Shown here in pieces: positions 7,974-17,643 of a stretch of 64,000 nt of DNA (its first letter is position 1; each line of letters begins with the position of its first letter). A model generated the notes under the pieces. The model was not told the DNA's origin. It made no database searches and saw only the letters and a list, made by a program, of their open reading frames with translations. Source of the DNA: Streptomyces sp. NBC_01341 (GTDB lineage Bacteria; Actinomycetota; Actinomycetes; Streptomycetales; Streptomycetaceae); contig NZ_CP108364.1 of assembly GCF_035946055.1 (NCBI RefSeq), forward strand, positions 682,001 through 746,000, in the 5' to 3' direction. The position numbers and the translations under genes were made by a program.

Positions 7974-8945
7974 GTGCGAGACCACCAGCGACTGACCACG
8001 CCGTTCCACTCCCATGCCACGGCCGCCGAAGTCCTCGACGGCGCGGACCTCACCGGGCTCCGTGCCGTCGTCACCGGGGGAGCTTCCGGGATCGGCACCG
8101 AAACCGTGCGGGCCCTGACGACCGCGGGTGCGGAGGTGACCGTCGCCACCCGGGACCCGGTCTCCGCCGGGGCGACGGTCCGCGAACTCGACTCCCTTCC
8201 CGGCCCGGGGTCGGTGCGGGCCGCTGCGCTCGACCTGTCCGACCTGACGTCCGTCGAGGCCTTCGCCGGAAGCTGGCAGGGGCCACTCGACGTACTCGTC
8301 GCCAACGCGGGCGTCATGGCCGTGCCGGAGCGCCGGGTCAGCCGAGAGGGCTGGGAGCTGCAGCTCGCGACCAACCACCTCGGCCATTTCGCCCTGGCGA
8401 CGGCTCTGCACCCCCGTCTGCGCGCGGCGGGGTCGGCGCGCATCGTGATCGTCAGCTCGGGTGCGCACCTCACCGCGGCCTTCGACTTCGAGGACCCCCA
8501 GTTCGAACGACGGCCGTACGACCGCTGGACGGCCTATGCCCAGTCCAAGACCGCCGACGTACTCCTCGCGGTGGGTGCACGGCGGTGGACCTCCGACGGG
8601 ATCACCGCCAACGCCCTCAACCCGGGGTGGATCAGCACCCGGCTCCAGCGCCATCTCGACGACGACACCATGCGTGCGCTGGGCGCCGTCGACGAGAAGG
8701 GCGACATCATCCCCCAGCCCTACTACAAGGAGCCGCACCAGGGAGCCTCCACATCCGTGCTCCTCGCCGCCTCCCCGCTGCTGAAGGGCGTCACCGGCCG
8801 CTATTTCGAGGACAACCAGGAGGCGCGGCTCGTCGTGGGTCCGGAGGAGGCCCCGGGCGGCGTCGCGGCGCACGCACTCGATCCGCGGGCGGCGGACCGC
8901 CTCTGGGACTACGCGTCCGAAACCGTCGAAGCGGCGCGCGCGTAG
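7974..8945 (+). CDS. SDR family oxidoreductase (retinol dehydrogenase/WWOX-like)
   Basis: A 323-residue short-chain dehydrogenase. The cofactor motif TGGASGIG is at residues 34-41, the NAG motif at 111-113, the catalytic Ser at about 161-162 and YAQSK (Tyr188, Lys192) completes the active site. Arg60 after the second strand suggests NADP(H). The length and the long C-terminal segment resemble the WWOX/retinol dehydrogenase-like group that Streptomyces often pairs with a regulator. The GTG start follows GGAAGGG. Substrate unknown. It is divergent from the AraC-type regulator gene. Confidence 0.87.
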   Translation: MRDHQRLTTPFHSHATAAEVLDGADLTGLRAVVTGGASGIGTETVRALTTAGAEVTVATRDPVSAGATVRELDSLPGPGSVRAAALDLSDLTSVEAFAGSWQGPLDVLVANAGVMAVPERRVSREGWELQLATNHLGHFALATALHPRLRAAGSARIVIVSSGAHLTAAFDFEDPQFERRPYDRWTAYAQSKTADVLLAVGARRWTSDGITANALNPGWISTRLQRHLDDDTMRALGAVDEKGDIIPQPYYKEPHQGASTSVLLAASPLLKGVTGRYFEDNQEARLVVGPEEAPGGVAAHALDPRAADRLWDYASETVEAARA

Positions 8946-9059
8946 CGCGGCGGAGTGAAGCCCCGGCCGGCCGGGGCGCTGCCCGGCACTCGTTCCGCGG
9001 GTTTCGGCATGGCGACGCGCTGCGCACCCGAGCCCGCGCGGTGGCACGCCGCCGGCTGA

Positions 9060-9191
9060 TGACCCGCCCGCTTCGCGGGCACACGGGTCACACGATGAGG
9101 GGATCTCCGTGGCGGCTGCTGGCTTCGGAGCCCCGAACGTGATCGGGTTGACAACCCGTCAGCCTTACGGGAACCAAGCCGAAGGACACGG
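9060..9191 (+). promoter_or_regulatory. structured leader ahead of the FAD oxidoreductase gene
   Basis: Three hairpins can be drawn in the 130 bases before the ATG at 9192. The first has an outer stem of 7 bp (9060-9066 with 9084-9090) around an inner stem of 5 bp with loop TTC (9067-9079). The second is a small GGCT/AGCC stem at 9121-9132. The third is CGGGTT/AACCCG at 9144-9158 with a 3-base loop. It does not match a riboswitch consensus I can recognise. It may be an attenuator, or the first hairpin may simply end the upstream transcript. Confidence 0.4.
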
Positions 9192-10454
9192 ATGACGAAC
9201 CGACAGCACCCGCAGCCGGACGCCCTCGTCGTCGGCGCCGGCCTCGCGGGACTGGCCTGCGCACTCGACCTCAGCCGCGCGGGTCTCCGCGTCGAGCTGC
9301 TGGAGGCGTCCGACGGCGTGGGCGGACGGATGCGGACGGACCGCAAGGACGGCTTCCTGCTGGACCGCGGTTTCCAGGTCTTCAACACCTCGTACCCGCA
9401 GGTGAAACGCCGTGTCGACCTGCGCGCACTGCGCCTTCGGCCGTTCACCCCCGGTCTCGTCGCCCGGACCCCGTCGGGGCGGGTGCGTATCACGGACCCC
9501 ACCCGGCGTCCCCGAGACGCGGCGGAGTTGCTGCCCGGCCGTGTCCTGTCGGCCCGGGACCTGGCCGCGCTGGCGTCACTCACCGCGCGTGACGTGCTGC
9601 TCCCGGCGAAGCGTCTGGGCCGGACGACCGACCGCACCGCCGCGGAGGCGCTCGTCCGCGCCGGGCTCTCGCCCCGGGCGATCGACGAACTGATGCGGCC
9701 TTTCCTGTCAGGGGTGTTCCTGGAGGAGGGGCTGGAGACCTCGGCGCGCTTCCTCCACCTGGTCTGGCGCAGCATGGCGCGGGGCACGCTCTGCCTTCCT
9801 TCCCAAGGCATCGGGGCGGTGCCGGCCCAGCTCGCGGCCCGTCTGCCGGACGGCGTCCTGCGGCTCGGTTCGCCCGTCGCCGGGATCACGGACTCCGGGG
9901 TGCTGCTCGCGGACGGACGCGAACAGGCGGCAGCCCGCGTTGTCGTGGCCACGGATTCCGCCGCGGCGGCGCGCCTGCTGCCCGGCCTGCCCGTTCCGGG
10001 CAGCAGGACGGTGACGACGTACTACCACGCGGCCGAACGGTCCCCGCTGAGCGAGCCGACCCTGGTGGTCGACGGCGGTCTGGCCATCCTGAACAGCTGT
10101 GTGCTCACCGAGGTCGTTCCCGGCTACGCTCCCCCGGGCACCGCGCTGGTGTCCACGTCGGTCCTCGGTGCGGGGCCTGCCGGGGGTGAGCCGACGGTCC
10201 GCGCCCGGCTGGCGGAGCTGTACGACACGGACACGAGTGTCTGGGACCCGGTCGCCTCGTACACCGTGGAGGGGGCCCTCCCCGCCATGCTGCCGCCCTG
10301 GCCACTGAGCCGTACGACGCGTTTCGTGCCGGGGCGTTACGTCTGCGGGGACCACCGGGCCACCGGATCGGTGCAGGGGGCGCTCGCCTCGGGCAGCAGG
10401 GCCGCACGCGAGGTGATGGCCGACCGTGCGGCGGCGCGGGCCACCAGGACGTGA
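9192..10454 (+). CDS. FAD-dependent amine-oxidase-fold oxidoreductase at head of the carotenoid operon
   Basis: A 420-residue flavoprotein. GAGLAG at 15-20, Glu38 and GGRMRTD at 44-50 form the FAD-binding fingerprint of the protoporphyrinogen oxidase / phytoene desaturase superfamily. The C-terminal YVCGDHRATGSVQGALASG is the second flavin-contact segment. The ATG follows GAAGGA. It precedes crtY by about 46 bases on the same strand, so co-transcription is likely. It is not CrtI or CrtU, which are present separately. A role in carotenoid tailoring or an unrelated amine/porphyrin oxidation are both possible. Confidence 0.8.
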   Translation: MTNRQHPQPDALVVGAGLAGLACALDLSRAGLRVELLEASDGVGGRMRTDRKDGFLLDRGFQVFNTSYPQVKRRVDLRALRLRPFTPGLVARTPSGRVRITDPTRRPRDAAELLPGRVLSARDLAALASLTARDVLLPAKRLGRTTDRTAAEALVRAGLSPRAIDELMRPFLSGVFLEEGLETSARFLHLVWRSMARGTLCLPSQGIGAVPAQLAARLPDGVLRLGSPVAGITDSGVLLADGREQAAARVVVATDSAAAARLLPGLPVPGSRTVTTYYHAAERSPLSEPTLVVDGGLAILNSCVLTEVVPGYAPPGTALVSTSVLGAGPAGGEPTVRARLAELYDTDTSVWDPVASYTVEGALPAMLPPWPLSRTTRFVPGRYVCGDHRATGSVQGALASGSRAAREVMADRAAARATRT

Positions 10455-10500
10455 CCGGGCCCTCGCGAGGTCCCTGCCGGGCCGGGGGGCCGTACGGACG

Positions 10501-11733
10501 GTGCCCCCGGTGAGCCCCTCGCCGGCCGGACAGGACCGGGTGGACGACGCCGTGGTCGTCGGCGGCGGCGCGGCGGGACTCTGCCTGGCGGACCGGCTCA
10601 CCGGGGCCGGGGTCGGCGTGACCCTGGTCGAGGCGCCCGACGGACCGCTGCGCCCGGCGGAGCGCACCTGGTGCTACTGGGAGGCCGGCTCCGGTGCCCG
10701 CGAGGAGGCGGTCGTCGCCTCGTGGCGCCGTCTGCGCGTGCGCGGGCCCGACGGCCGCACCGTCGAGTCGGACCCCGCGCCCCTGCGCTACCGGATGGTC
10801 CGCTCGGGGGCGTTCGAGCAAGCGGTCCACGCGCGGCTGCGGGCCTCCCCCGGGGCCCGCGTCCTGCGTGCCACCGCCCACGAGGTGCGCGACGCGCCGT
10901 GCGGCGCGGAGGTGCGCTGCACGACGGCCGACGGCCGTCCACTGACGCTGCGTGGCCGGCGTGTCTTCGACTCCCGGCCCGTGCCGTCCGCACCACCGCA
11001 CCGCACCCTGCTGCTGCAGCACTTCCGCGGCTGGTTCGTGCGCACCGCCGCTCCCGCGTTCGATCCGGGCGTGGCCGACCTCATGGACTTCCGGGTCCCG
11101 CAGCCGCGTCACGGCCTCGCGTTCGGCTATGTGCTGCCGCTCGCGGCGGACCGGGCGCTGGTGGAGTACACGGAGTTCTCCCGCAGTCCGCTGACGACGG
11201 CGGCGTACGAGCAGGCCCTGCGGCACTACTGCGCCGACGTGCTGAGGCTGGGCCCGCTGACGGTGGAGTCGGCCGAGCAGGGCGTCATCCCCATGACCGA
11301 CGCGCGTTTTCCGGGGAGGACCGGGTCCGCGGTCTTCCGCATCGGGGCGGCCGGGGGCGCCACCCGGCCGGCCACCGGCTACACGTTCGCGGCCGTGCGG
11401 CGGCAGAGCGGCGCCATCGCCACCGCGCTGAGCCGCGACCGCGACCGCCCGTTCGTGCTGCCGGCGCCTCACGGCCGCAGGGCCCTCGCCATGGACGCCG
11501 TCCTGCTCCGTGCCCTGGACACGGGTCGTGTCGACGGGCCGCGCTTCTTCACCGACCTCTTCCACCGCGTCCCGATGGAGCGGATGCTGCGCTTCCTCGA
11601 CGGCGGGAGCACGCCGTGGGAGGAGTTCGGCATCGGTCTGCGCACGCCCGTGGGGCCGATGCTCCGCACCGCGGCCGAACTGCCCTTCCTCGCCCGCCGG
11701 ACCGCCGGCCGATCCGAAGAGAGCCTTCGATGA
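10501..11733 (+). CDS. crtY: lycopene beta-cyclase
   Basis: A 410-residue CrtY/CrtL-type cyclase that would convert lycopene to beta-carotene at the membrane face. The dinucleotide motif VVVGGGAAGLCLA lies near the N-terminus. PAERTWCYWE, and FDSRP further on, are typical of bacterial CrtY. The C-terminal half has RFPGRTGSAVFRIGAAGGATRPATGYTF, broken here only by my reading, which is the conserved cyclase block. The start is uncertain: GTG at 10501 is used, while GTG at 10540 behind AGGA is a good alternative that would put the cofactor motif at the extreme N-terminus. The stop overlaps the crtT start (ATGA). Confidence 0.9.
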   Translation: MPPVSPSPAGQDRVDDAVVVGGGAAGLCLADRLTGAGVGVTLVEAPDGPLRPAERTWCYWEAGSGAREEAVVASWRRLRVRGPDGRTVESDPAPLRYRMVRSGAFEQAVHARLRASPGARVLRATAHEVRDAPCGAEVRCTTADGRPLTLRGRRVFDSRPVPSAPPHRTLLLQHFRGWFVRTAAPAFDPGVADLMDFRVPQPRHGLAFGYVLPLAADRALVEYTEFSRSPLTTAAYEQALRHYCADVLRLGPLTVESAEQGVIPMTDARFPGRTGSAVFRIGAAGGATRPATGYTFAAVRRQSGAIATALSRDRDRPFVLPAPHGRRALAMDAVLLRALDTGRVDGPRFFTDLFHRVPMERMLRFLDGGSTPWEEFGIGLRTPVGPMLRTAAELPFLARRTAGRSEESLR

Positions 11734-12467
11734 CCCTGTTGCGTGACCACGATCTCGCCCGCGCCTTCGACCACGCGTCGCACACCTACGACCGGCTCAC
11801 CGGGCTCAACCCGGGATACCGCTCCGGCCTCCTCCGCTCGGCGCACCGCCTCCGTCTGCAGCGCGGCGGCAAGGGGCTGCGGGTGCTCGACGTGGGGTGC
11901 GGAACGGGCGCGTCGACACGGGCGCTGCTGCGGGCCGCCCCGTATGCGGGGATCACCGCGATCGACGCGTCCGAGGGCATGCTGGAGCGGGCCCGCTCCA
12001 AACGCTGGCCGCCGAACGTCCGCTTCCTGCACCGGTCCGCCGAGGAGCTCTCCACCACGGACGACGACGGGACGTACGACGCGGTCTTCGCCGCCTACCT
12101 CTTCCGCAACGTCACCGACCCCGGGACGGTCCTCGAAGCCGCGCGCGCGCTGCTGATCCCCGGGGGCCGGATGCTGGCCCACGAGTACAGCCTCAGCGGG
12201 TCACCCGCGCACCGGGCCCTGTGGAACGCGGTCTGCCGGGGCGTCATCGTCCCGGCGGGCACCCTGACCGGGGACCGGGAGCTCTACCGCCATCTGTGGC
12301 ACAGCGTCCTCGCGTTCGACACGGCCGCCGACTTCGCGGCCCGGATCTCCCGCGCCGGATTCCCCTTCGTGCGGGTCCTCCCCGGCGCCGGCTGGCAGAC
12401 CGGGATCGTGCACACCTTCCTGGCCCGCAACGGTACGGGGCGCGGCACGGCGGGGGCGTCGTCATGA
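11730..12467 (+). CDS. crtT: class I SAM-dependent methyltransferase of the carotenoid cluster
   Basis: A 245-residue methyltransferase with motif I VLDVGCGTGAS (about residues 51-61) and an acidic residue after the second strand (TAIDAS). It resembles the UbiE/COQ5 group. It sits between crtY and crtU with ATGA overlaps on both sides, the place occupied by crtT in the S. coelicolor and S. griseus isorenieratene clusters. That synteny, not a known reaction, is the basis for the symbol. Its exact substrate in the pathway is not settled to my knowledge. Confidence 0.85.
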   Translation: MTLLRDHDLARAFDHASHTYDRLTGLNPGYRSGLLRSAHRLRLQRGGKGLRVLDVGCGTGASTRALLRAAPYAGITAIDASEGMLERARSKRWPPNVRFLHRSAEELSTTDDDGTYDAVFAAYLFRNVTDPGTVLEAARALLIPGGRMLAHEYSLSGSPAHRALWNAVCRGVIVPAGTLTGDRELYRHLWHSVLAFDTAADFAARISRAGFPFVRVLPGAGWQTGIVHTFLARNGTGRGTAGASS

Positions 12468-14026
12468 GCGGCCGGGGAGGCCGCGCGGGAGCGGCACGGC
12501 ACGGGCGCGACCGCCGGGCGGAGGTCGTCCTGCCGGCCCCGGGCCGTGCGCGTCTCACCGGCGACGCGCCGTCCACGGCGGTGATCGGCGGTGGGATCGC
12601 CGGGCTCGCTGCGGCGACGGCGCTCGCGGAGCGGGGTGTCCGCGTGACCCTGTACGAGCGGGAGCCGGCACTCGGCGGCCGGCTCGCCGGGTGGCCCGTG
12701 CGGCTCGCCGACGGGTCCGGGGTGACGATGAGCCGTGGCTTCCACGCCTTCTTCCGCCAGTACTACAACCTGCGCGGTCTGCTGCGTCGTACCGACCCGG
12801 GGCTGGACGCGCTCACACCGCTCCCGGACTACCCGCTGCGGCACCGCAGCGGCATGACGGACGGTTTCGCGCGGGTGCCGAGGACACCGCCCTGGAGCGC
12901 CCTCGGGTTCGTCGCACTCAGCCCGACGTTCGGGTGGCGTGACCTCGCCGCGATGAATCCCCGGGCGGCCCTGCCCCTGCTCGACGTGCGGGTCCCCGAG
13001 GTGTACGAGCGATTCGACGGGATCAGCGCATCCGACTTCCTGCACCGGATCAACTTCCCCGAAGCCGCACACCACCTGGCCTTCGAGGTGTTCTCCCGGA
13101 GCTTCTTCGCCGATCCGCGCGAGCTGTCCGCCGCGGAACTGCTGGTGATGTTCCACATCTACTTCCTGGGCTCGTCGGAGGGCCTCCTCTTCGACGTGCC
13201 CAGCGAGCCCTTCCCCCAGGCGCTCTGGGAGCCGCTGGGCGGCTATCTGCGCGGGCTCGGCAGCGAGGTGCGCACCGGCACCCCGGTCCGCCGCGTGCGT
13301 CCGGCCGGGGGCGGGGACTTCACGGTCGAGACCGACGGGTCGGCTGCCCGCCACCAGGCGGTGGTCCTCGCGCTGGACACCGGCGGGCTGCGCCATGTCG
13401 TCGGGGCGTCCGAGGAGTTGGGGGACGCGGGATGGCGTGCGGACATCGCCGCGCTGCGCACCGCGCCTCCGTTCCTCGTCTCACGTCTGTGGCTGGACCG
13501 GCCTGTGCGCGGGGACCGCGCCGGGTTCCTCGGCACCAGTGGCTACGACGGTCTCGACAACATCAGTGTCCTCGACCGCTGGGAGGGCGAGTCGGCACGC
13601 TGGGCCGCGCGGTCAGGAGGCTCCGTGGTCGAACTCCATGCCTACGCCGTCGACGAACGCGCCGAACGCAAGGAAGTCCAGGGACGGATCCTCGACCGCC
13701 TCCACGAGGTCTACCCCGAGACGGCGGACGCCCGGATCGTCGACGCGCGGCACGAATGGCGGGCGGACTGCCCGGTCTTCTCCGTCGGCGGCTACCCCAG
13801 GCGGCCCGCCGTGCGGACGCCGCATGCGCGGCTCGTGCTGGCGGGGGACCTCGTCCGCACCGGCCTGCCCGTCGCGCTGATGGAACGCGCGGCGACGTCG
13901 GGGTTCCTCGCCGCCAACGAGCTGCTCGCCGGGTGGGGCATCCGCGGGCAGGTGCTGTGGACGGTGCCACGCGCGGGGCGTTCCAGGACGCTCAGCGCGC
14001 TGGCCGGCGCGGCCTCACGCCGCTGA
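12464..14026 (+). CDS. crtU: beta-carotene desaturase/methyltransferase (isorenieratene synthase)
   Basis: A 520-residue phytoene-desaturase-fold enzyme. AVIGGGIAGLAAATALAERG is the FAD fingerprint, and GFHAFFRQYYNLR and the long central block are typical of CrtU. CrtU desaturates the beta-ionone rings and shifts a methyl group, turning beta-carotene into isorenieratene. The C-terminal ARLVLAGDLVRTGLPVALME closes the flavin site. The start ATG overlaps the crtT stop. The first 30 residues are charged and low in conservation. It ends against a convergent terminator shared with the opposite crt operon. Confidence 0.9.
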   Translation: MSGRGGRAGAARHGRDRRAEVVLPAPGRARLTGDAPSTAVIGGGIAGLAAATALAERGVRVTLYEREPALGGRLAGWPVRLADGSGVTMSRGFHAFFRQYYNLRGLLRRTDPGLDALTPLPDYPLRHRSGMTDGFARVPRTPPWSALGFVALSPTFGWRDLAAMNPRAALPLLDVRVPEVYERFDGISASDFLHRINFPEAAHHLAFEVFSRSFFADPRELSAAELLVMFHIYFLGSSEGLLFDVPSEPFPQALWEPLGGYLRGLGSEVRTGTPVRRVRPAGGGDFTVETDGSAARHQAVVLALDTGGLRHVVGASEELGDAGWRADIAALRTAPPFLVSRLWLDRPVRGDRAGFLGTSGYDGLDNISVLDRWEGESARWAARSGGSVVELHAYAVDERAERKEVQGRILDRLHEVYPETADARIVDARHEWRADCPVFSVGGYPRRPAVRTPHARLVLAGDLVRTGLPVALMERAATSGFLAANELLAGWGIRGQVLWTVPRAGRSRTLSALAGAASRR

Positions 14027-14049
14027 GGCCCCGAGCGGCCGGGCGCTCG

Positions 14050-14129
14050 GAGCCTGTCGGGTGGCCGTCGATCGGGAAGCGTGCGTGCCGGGGCGTGACC
14101 GCCCGATCAGGGGGTCACCCGGCAGGCTC
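14050..14129. terminator. convergent nested hairpin between the two crt operons
   Basis: GAGCCTGTCGGGTG (14050-14063) pairs with CACCCGGCAGGCTC (14116-14129) with a single G-T wobble. Inside lies a second stem, GATCGGG with CCCGATC. The right arm ends one base before the stop codon of the Rieske gene, so the structure can serve both converging operons. Confidence 0.7.
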
Positions 14130-15137
14130 TCAGCCGGGGAAGCGCCCGGAGCTCCGCAGCGACCAGCGGCGTTCGGCGTACGCCAGGTCGTCGCGCCAGA
14201 GCCGGGCCGCCGTCCGCCGCATCAGCGGACGCAGGGCCGGGGCCGCGGCGCGCGCGACGGCGAAGCCCCGCCGGCCGGAGGCCGCGACGACGGCCTCGAC
14301 CACGGCCGTCCTGGGCCGGGCGGCGCCCGGCGCGGTGAGAGGCGTGGCATGGGTCTCCACCACCGAGCCCATCCCCTCGCCGTCCGTGATGTGCATGACG
14401 ACGGTACGCGGTCCGGGCGCGGTGAAGACGGCCCGTACGGGCACGACCAGCCGCCCGGCCACCTTGAACGAGACGTCGACGGCGAATCCGTCGTCACCGC
14501 CGTCCTCGGGCGTGCGGACGACCTTCAGCCCGACGAAGGCGTACGGATGGAACCACGAGCCGTGCCAGGGGTCGAGCCGGTTCGCGACCACGTCCTGGGG
14601 TTCGCAGCGGCCCACCGCGGTGAACACCGCGTCCACCGCGCTCCCGGTGCGGGGCCGCACCGGGACGACCGGGCGCTCCAGCGGTGGTTCGCCGCCTTCG
14701 GCATCCAGCCTGACCCAGACCAGCACCCCGTCGTCGTGCACGGGATACGGCTGCCATCCGGCGAACGCCCCACCGTCCAGCGCCAGTCCGTGCCAGTGGC
14801 ACAGGAGCGTCCCGCACGCCACCCGGCTGTCGCGCAGCGGAGCTCCGAGGTGGGGGCACTCACCGGGGCCGGCGCGCAGTGTGCCGTCCCCGCCCCGCCA
14901 CAGGACGATCTCCCGGCCCGCGACCGTGCGGCCGTAGGGGCGGTCCCGGGCGGCTGTCTCCCGGGAGGCGCCGACGACATACCAGTTGCCCGAGGGACGT
15001 GCCGCGGCCCGGGCGAGCGCCTCGGCGATCAGCGCCGGTCTGGCCTCGCGCCAGGTCGGGGCCTGCCGTTCCCAGCGGGGGGAGCGTCGCAGGCGGAGGG
15101 GCGGGGTCCATGCGGGCCTCGTGCGCGGTCCGTTCAT
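14130..15137 (-). CDS. crtV: Rieske [2Fe-2S] oxygenase-like protein of the carotenoid operon
   Basis: A 335-residue protein with a Rieske cluster motif Cys-Pro-His ... Cys-His-Trp-His separated by 16 residues ([11 protein letters not shown] then LLCHWHG). The downstream half holds [13 protein letters not shown], which could provide histidines for a mononuclear iron, and a beta-rich ligand domain. Members of this type are annotated DUF5914 in Streptomyces. The ATG overlaps the crtB stop (ATGA), so it is the last gene of crtE-I-B-V. The symbol rests on position only; the published naming of crtV varies. A ring-hydroxylating or electron-transfer role in aryl-carotenoid formation is inference. 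Confidence 0.7.
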   Translation of the reverse strand: MNGPRTRPAWTPPLRLRRSPRWERQAPTWREARPALIAEALARAAARPSGNWYVVGASRETAARDRPYGRTVAGREIVLWRGGDGTLRAGPGECPHLGAPLRDSRVACGTLLCHWHGLALDGGAFAGWQPYPVHDDGVLVWVRLDAEGGEPPLERPVVPVRPRTGSAVDAVFTAVGRCEPQDVVANRLDPWHGSWFHPYAFVGLKVVRTPEDGGDDGFAVDVSFKVAGRLVVPVRAVFTAPGPRTVVMHITDGEGMGSVVETHATPLTAPGAARPRTAVVEAVVAASGRRGFAVARAAAPALRPLMRRTAARLWRDDLAYAERRWSLRSSGRFPG

Positions 15138-16114
15138 CTGGGGGCGCCCTCCTTCCCCGCGATCGGCACGGGCATCGGTGGACGTGTCAGCGCGCGTGCC
15201 CGCAGGATGCCCGCGAGTCCCGCCGCCGCGACGGCCGCCCGCCGCCGCCGGGATACGGCGGCACGCCGGTGCAGCACGGCGTAACCACCGCCGGCGATCG
15301 CATCCAGGATTCCCCCGTACAGCGTGAACGCCGTACGGATGCAGGGCCGTACGCGTGCTTCCAGCATGTCGATGCCCGGCTCCGCCTCGCGGTACACGGT
15401 GCGGATCATGGCGTCGGCGTCGACGAGTGCCGCCCGGATGCGCGGGTCGTTCCGTCCCGTACGCCGGCTCCACCGCAGGAGGGCCTGGTCCACGCCGTGC
15501 GCGGCGAGCATGTCCTTCGGCAGGTAGACACGGCCCCGGTCCAGGTCCTCCCCCACGTCCCTCAGGAAGTTCGTCAGCTGGAAGGCCACACCGAGGGCGG
15601 CCGCGTGGGGCGCCGCCTCCGCACGGTCCACGACCGTCCCGAGCACCGGCAGCATCTGCAGCCCGATGACCGCGGCCGAGCCGTGCATGTAGGCGCGCAG
15701 GTCCGCGTACGTCGGGTAGTCCGTGACGCTCAGATCGCTGCGCATGGACACGAGGAAGTCCGCGAAGAGCCCGTGGTCGATGGCGTAGCGCTCGGCGGTG
15801 TCCGCCACGGCCCGGACCACGGGTTCGTCGCCGCCCCCGGTTCGCAGTCCGTGGGCCAGGTCGTCCTCCAGCAGCCTCAGCAGGCGGTCCCGCTCCTCGG
15901 GGGGCTCCTGGCGGTCCAGGTCGTCGACGATGTCGTCGGCCCACCGGGCGAAGCCGTACAGCGCGTGCACGGCGCACCGGCGTTCCACCGGCAGGAGACG
16001 GGTGGCCAGGAAGTACGTCCGGCCGTGCCGGGCGTTGAGCACGCGGCACCGGCTGTAGGCCGCCCGCAGGGCGGGGCCGGTGATCCCGGCGGCGTCCAGT
16101 TCACGTCGGTTCAT
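15134..16114 (-). CDS. crtB: phytoene synthase
   Basis: A 326-residue squalene/phytoene synthase that joins two geranylgeranyl diphosphates. The first aspartate-rich motif is DDIVDD. The second block is [20 protein letters not shown] with the DxxxD metal-binding aspartates. [15 protein letters not shown] and the Arg-rich C-terminus are characteristic. The ATG at 16114 overlaps the crtI stop (ATGA), showing translational coupling. Longer in-frame extensions upstream lie within crtI and are not real. Confidence 0.95.
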   Translation of the reverse strand: MNRRELDAAGITGPALRAAYSRCRVLNARHGRTYFLATRLLPVERRCAVHALYGFARWADDIVDDLDRQEPPEERDRLLRLLEDDLAHGLRTGGGDEPVVRAVADTAERYAIDHGLFADFLVSMRSDLSVTDYPTYADLRAYMHGSAAVIGLQMLPVLGTVVDRAEAAPHAAALGVAFQLTNFLRDVGEDLDRGRVYLPKDMLAAHGVDQALLRWSRRTGRNDPRIRAALVDADAMIRTVYREAEPGIDMLEARVRPCIRTAFTLYGGILDAIAGGGYAVLHRRAAVSRRRRAAVAAAGLAGILRARALTRPPMPVPIAGKEGAPR

Positions 16115-17643
16115 CGGCGCTGCCCTTCTGTGACGGGTCGGCGGCGCGTGCGGGCCCCACTGCGGAGGCCCGTGACGCGGGCCGCCGCGAGCTTGCCGCT
16201 CACGAGGACGGTCGGTACGCCGACCCCGGGTGTCGTCCCGCACCCGGCGAGCACGACGTTCTCGTCACCGCGCACGAGGTTGCGGGGCCGGAAGGGGCCG
16301 GTCTGCGCGAAGGTGTGGGACACGGAGAACGGTGTGCCCGCCGCGTGCCCCTGGGCCGTCCAGTCCACCGGGGTCACCAGCAGTTCCCGGTCCATGGACG
16401 CCTCGAATCCGTCGAGCCCCCGGCGCTCCAGTTCGGCCAGGAGGCTGTCGCGGTAGCGCGGTCCCAGTCCACGCCAGGTGCCTGCCGACGGGCCGGTCGT
16501 GGTGTTGGGGCAGGGGGCGAGGACGTAGTGGAGGTGCTTGCCCTCAGGGGCGAGGGACGGGTCGTGCGTGGTCGGCCGGGTGATGAGGAGGGACGGGTCG
16601 CTCATGAGCCGCCCGGCGCGGGTCAGTTCGTCGAAGGTGTTCTCCCAGGCGGCCCCGAAGGAGATCGTGTGGTGGGCCAGCTCCGGCCAGGTACGGTCCG
16701 TGCCGGCGTGCAGGACCACCGCGGAGGGCGAGTGGCGCAGCCGCACCGGGCGGCGCGGTGCCCGGCCGAGGAGGCGGTGGACGACGGGCAGGTCCGGCGT
16801 CAGGACCACCGCGTCGCAGGTGATGCGTTCCCCCGAGGCCAGGTGCACCGCCTTCACCCGGCCTGCCGAGCGTTCGAGGCTGGTGACCTCGGCGGACCAG
16901 TGGAAGCGTCCGCCGGCGTCGGCGGCCGCGTCCGCCATCGCCCGGGGAAGGGCGTGCATGCCGCCCTTCGGGAACCAGACCCCCGCGACGGTGTCCATGT
17001 AGGCGATGACGGCGTACGCGGCGAGGGCGCGGGCGGGTGCCACGCCCGCGTACAGCGCCTGGAAGGAGAACACCCGGCGGAGGCGGGGGTCCGAGAGGAA
17101 GCGGCCGATCTGCGGATCCAGCCTGCCGAAGCCGCCCAAGGCGGCGAGCCGCGCCAGGTCCGGGTGCAGGAGCTGGAGGGGTGAGTCGAAGTTGGTGTCG
17201 ATGAAGCGGCGCATCTGGACGCGGTAGAGGCGTTCCAGCCAGCCGCGCAGACGACGGTATCCGGCGGCCTCCGCGGGGCCGGCGAACCGTCGCACCTCGG
17301 CTTCCATGGCCTCGCCGTCGGTGTGGACGTCCACCTGGCTGCCGTCCGCGAAGCGGGCCCGGTAGGCGGGATGCAGCGCGACGAGCTCGACCCGCCGGTG
17401 AAGACTGTCCCCGACGGCGGCGAAGGCCTCGTCGGCGAGGTGCGGCATGGTCAGGACCGTCGGCCCGGTGTCCACGCGGTAGCCGCCGAGTTCGAGCCGT
17501 CCCGCCCGGCCGCCGGGTCCGGCGTCGCGTTCGACGACGGTCACCCGGCGCCCCGCGCCGAGAAGGTGCAGTGCGGCCGCGAGTCCGGACAGGCCGGCGC
17601 CCACCACCACCACATGGTCCGTGGGACCGGGCAGGGCCCTCAT
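16111..17643 (-). CDS. crtI: phytoene desaturase
   Basis: A 510-residue CrtI-type desaturase that converts phytoene to lycopene. [19 protein letters not shown] is the N-terminal FAD fold with [12 protein letters not shown] after it. The C-terminal [20 protein letters not shown] is the family signature. It shares four bases with crtE upstream and with crtB downstream (both ATGA), so the three are one transcript. The protein is membrane-associated by family knowledge; no transmembrane helix is required. Confidence 0.95.
   Translation of the reverse strand: MRALPGPTDHVVVVGAGLSGLAAALHLLGAGRRVTVVERDAGPGGRAGRLELGGYRVDTGPTVLTMPHLADEAFAAVGDSLHRRVELVALHPAYRARFADGSQVDVHTDGEAMEAEVRRFAGPAEAAGYRRLRGWLERLYRVQMRRFIDTNFDSPLQLLHPDLARLAALGGFGRLDPQIGRFLSDPRLRRVFSFQALYAGVAPARALAAYAVIAYMDTVAGVWFPKGGMHALPRAMADAAADAGGRFHWSAEVTSLERSAGRVKAVHLASGERITCDAVVLTPDLPVVHRLLGRAPRRPVRLRHSPSAVVLHAGTDRTWPELAHHTISFGAAWENTFDELTRAGRLMSDPSLLITRPTTHDPSLAPEGKHLHYVLAPCPNTTTGPSAGTWRGLGPRYRDSLLAELERRGLDGFEASMDRELLVTPVDWTAQGHAAGTPFSVSHTFAQTGPFRPRNLVRGDENVVLAGCGTTPGVGVPTVLVSGKLAAARVTGLRSGARTRRRPVTEGQRR

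Noticed and set aside
8960-8977. GCCCCGGCCGGCCGGGGC palindrome as a terminator of the SDR gene
   Set aside because: It is perfect but has no loop space beyond the self-complementary centre, so I left it as an unproven GC palindrome.
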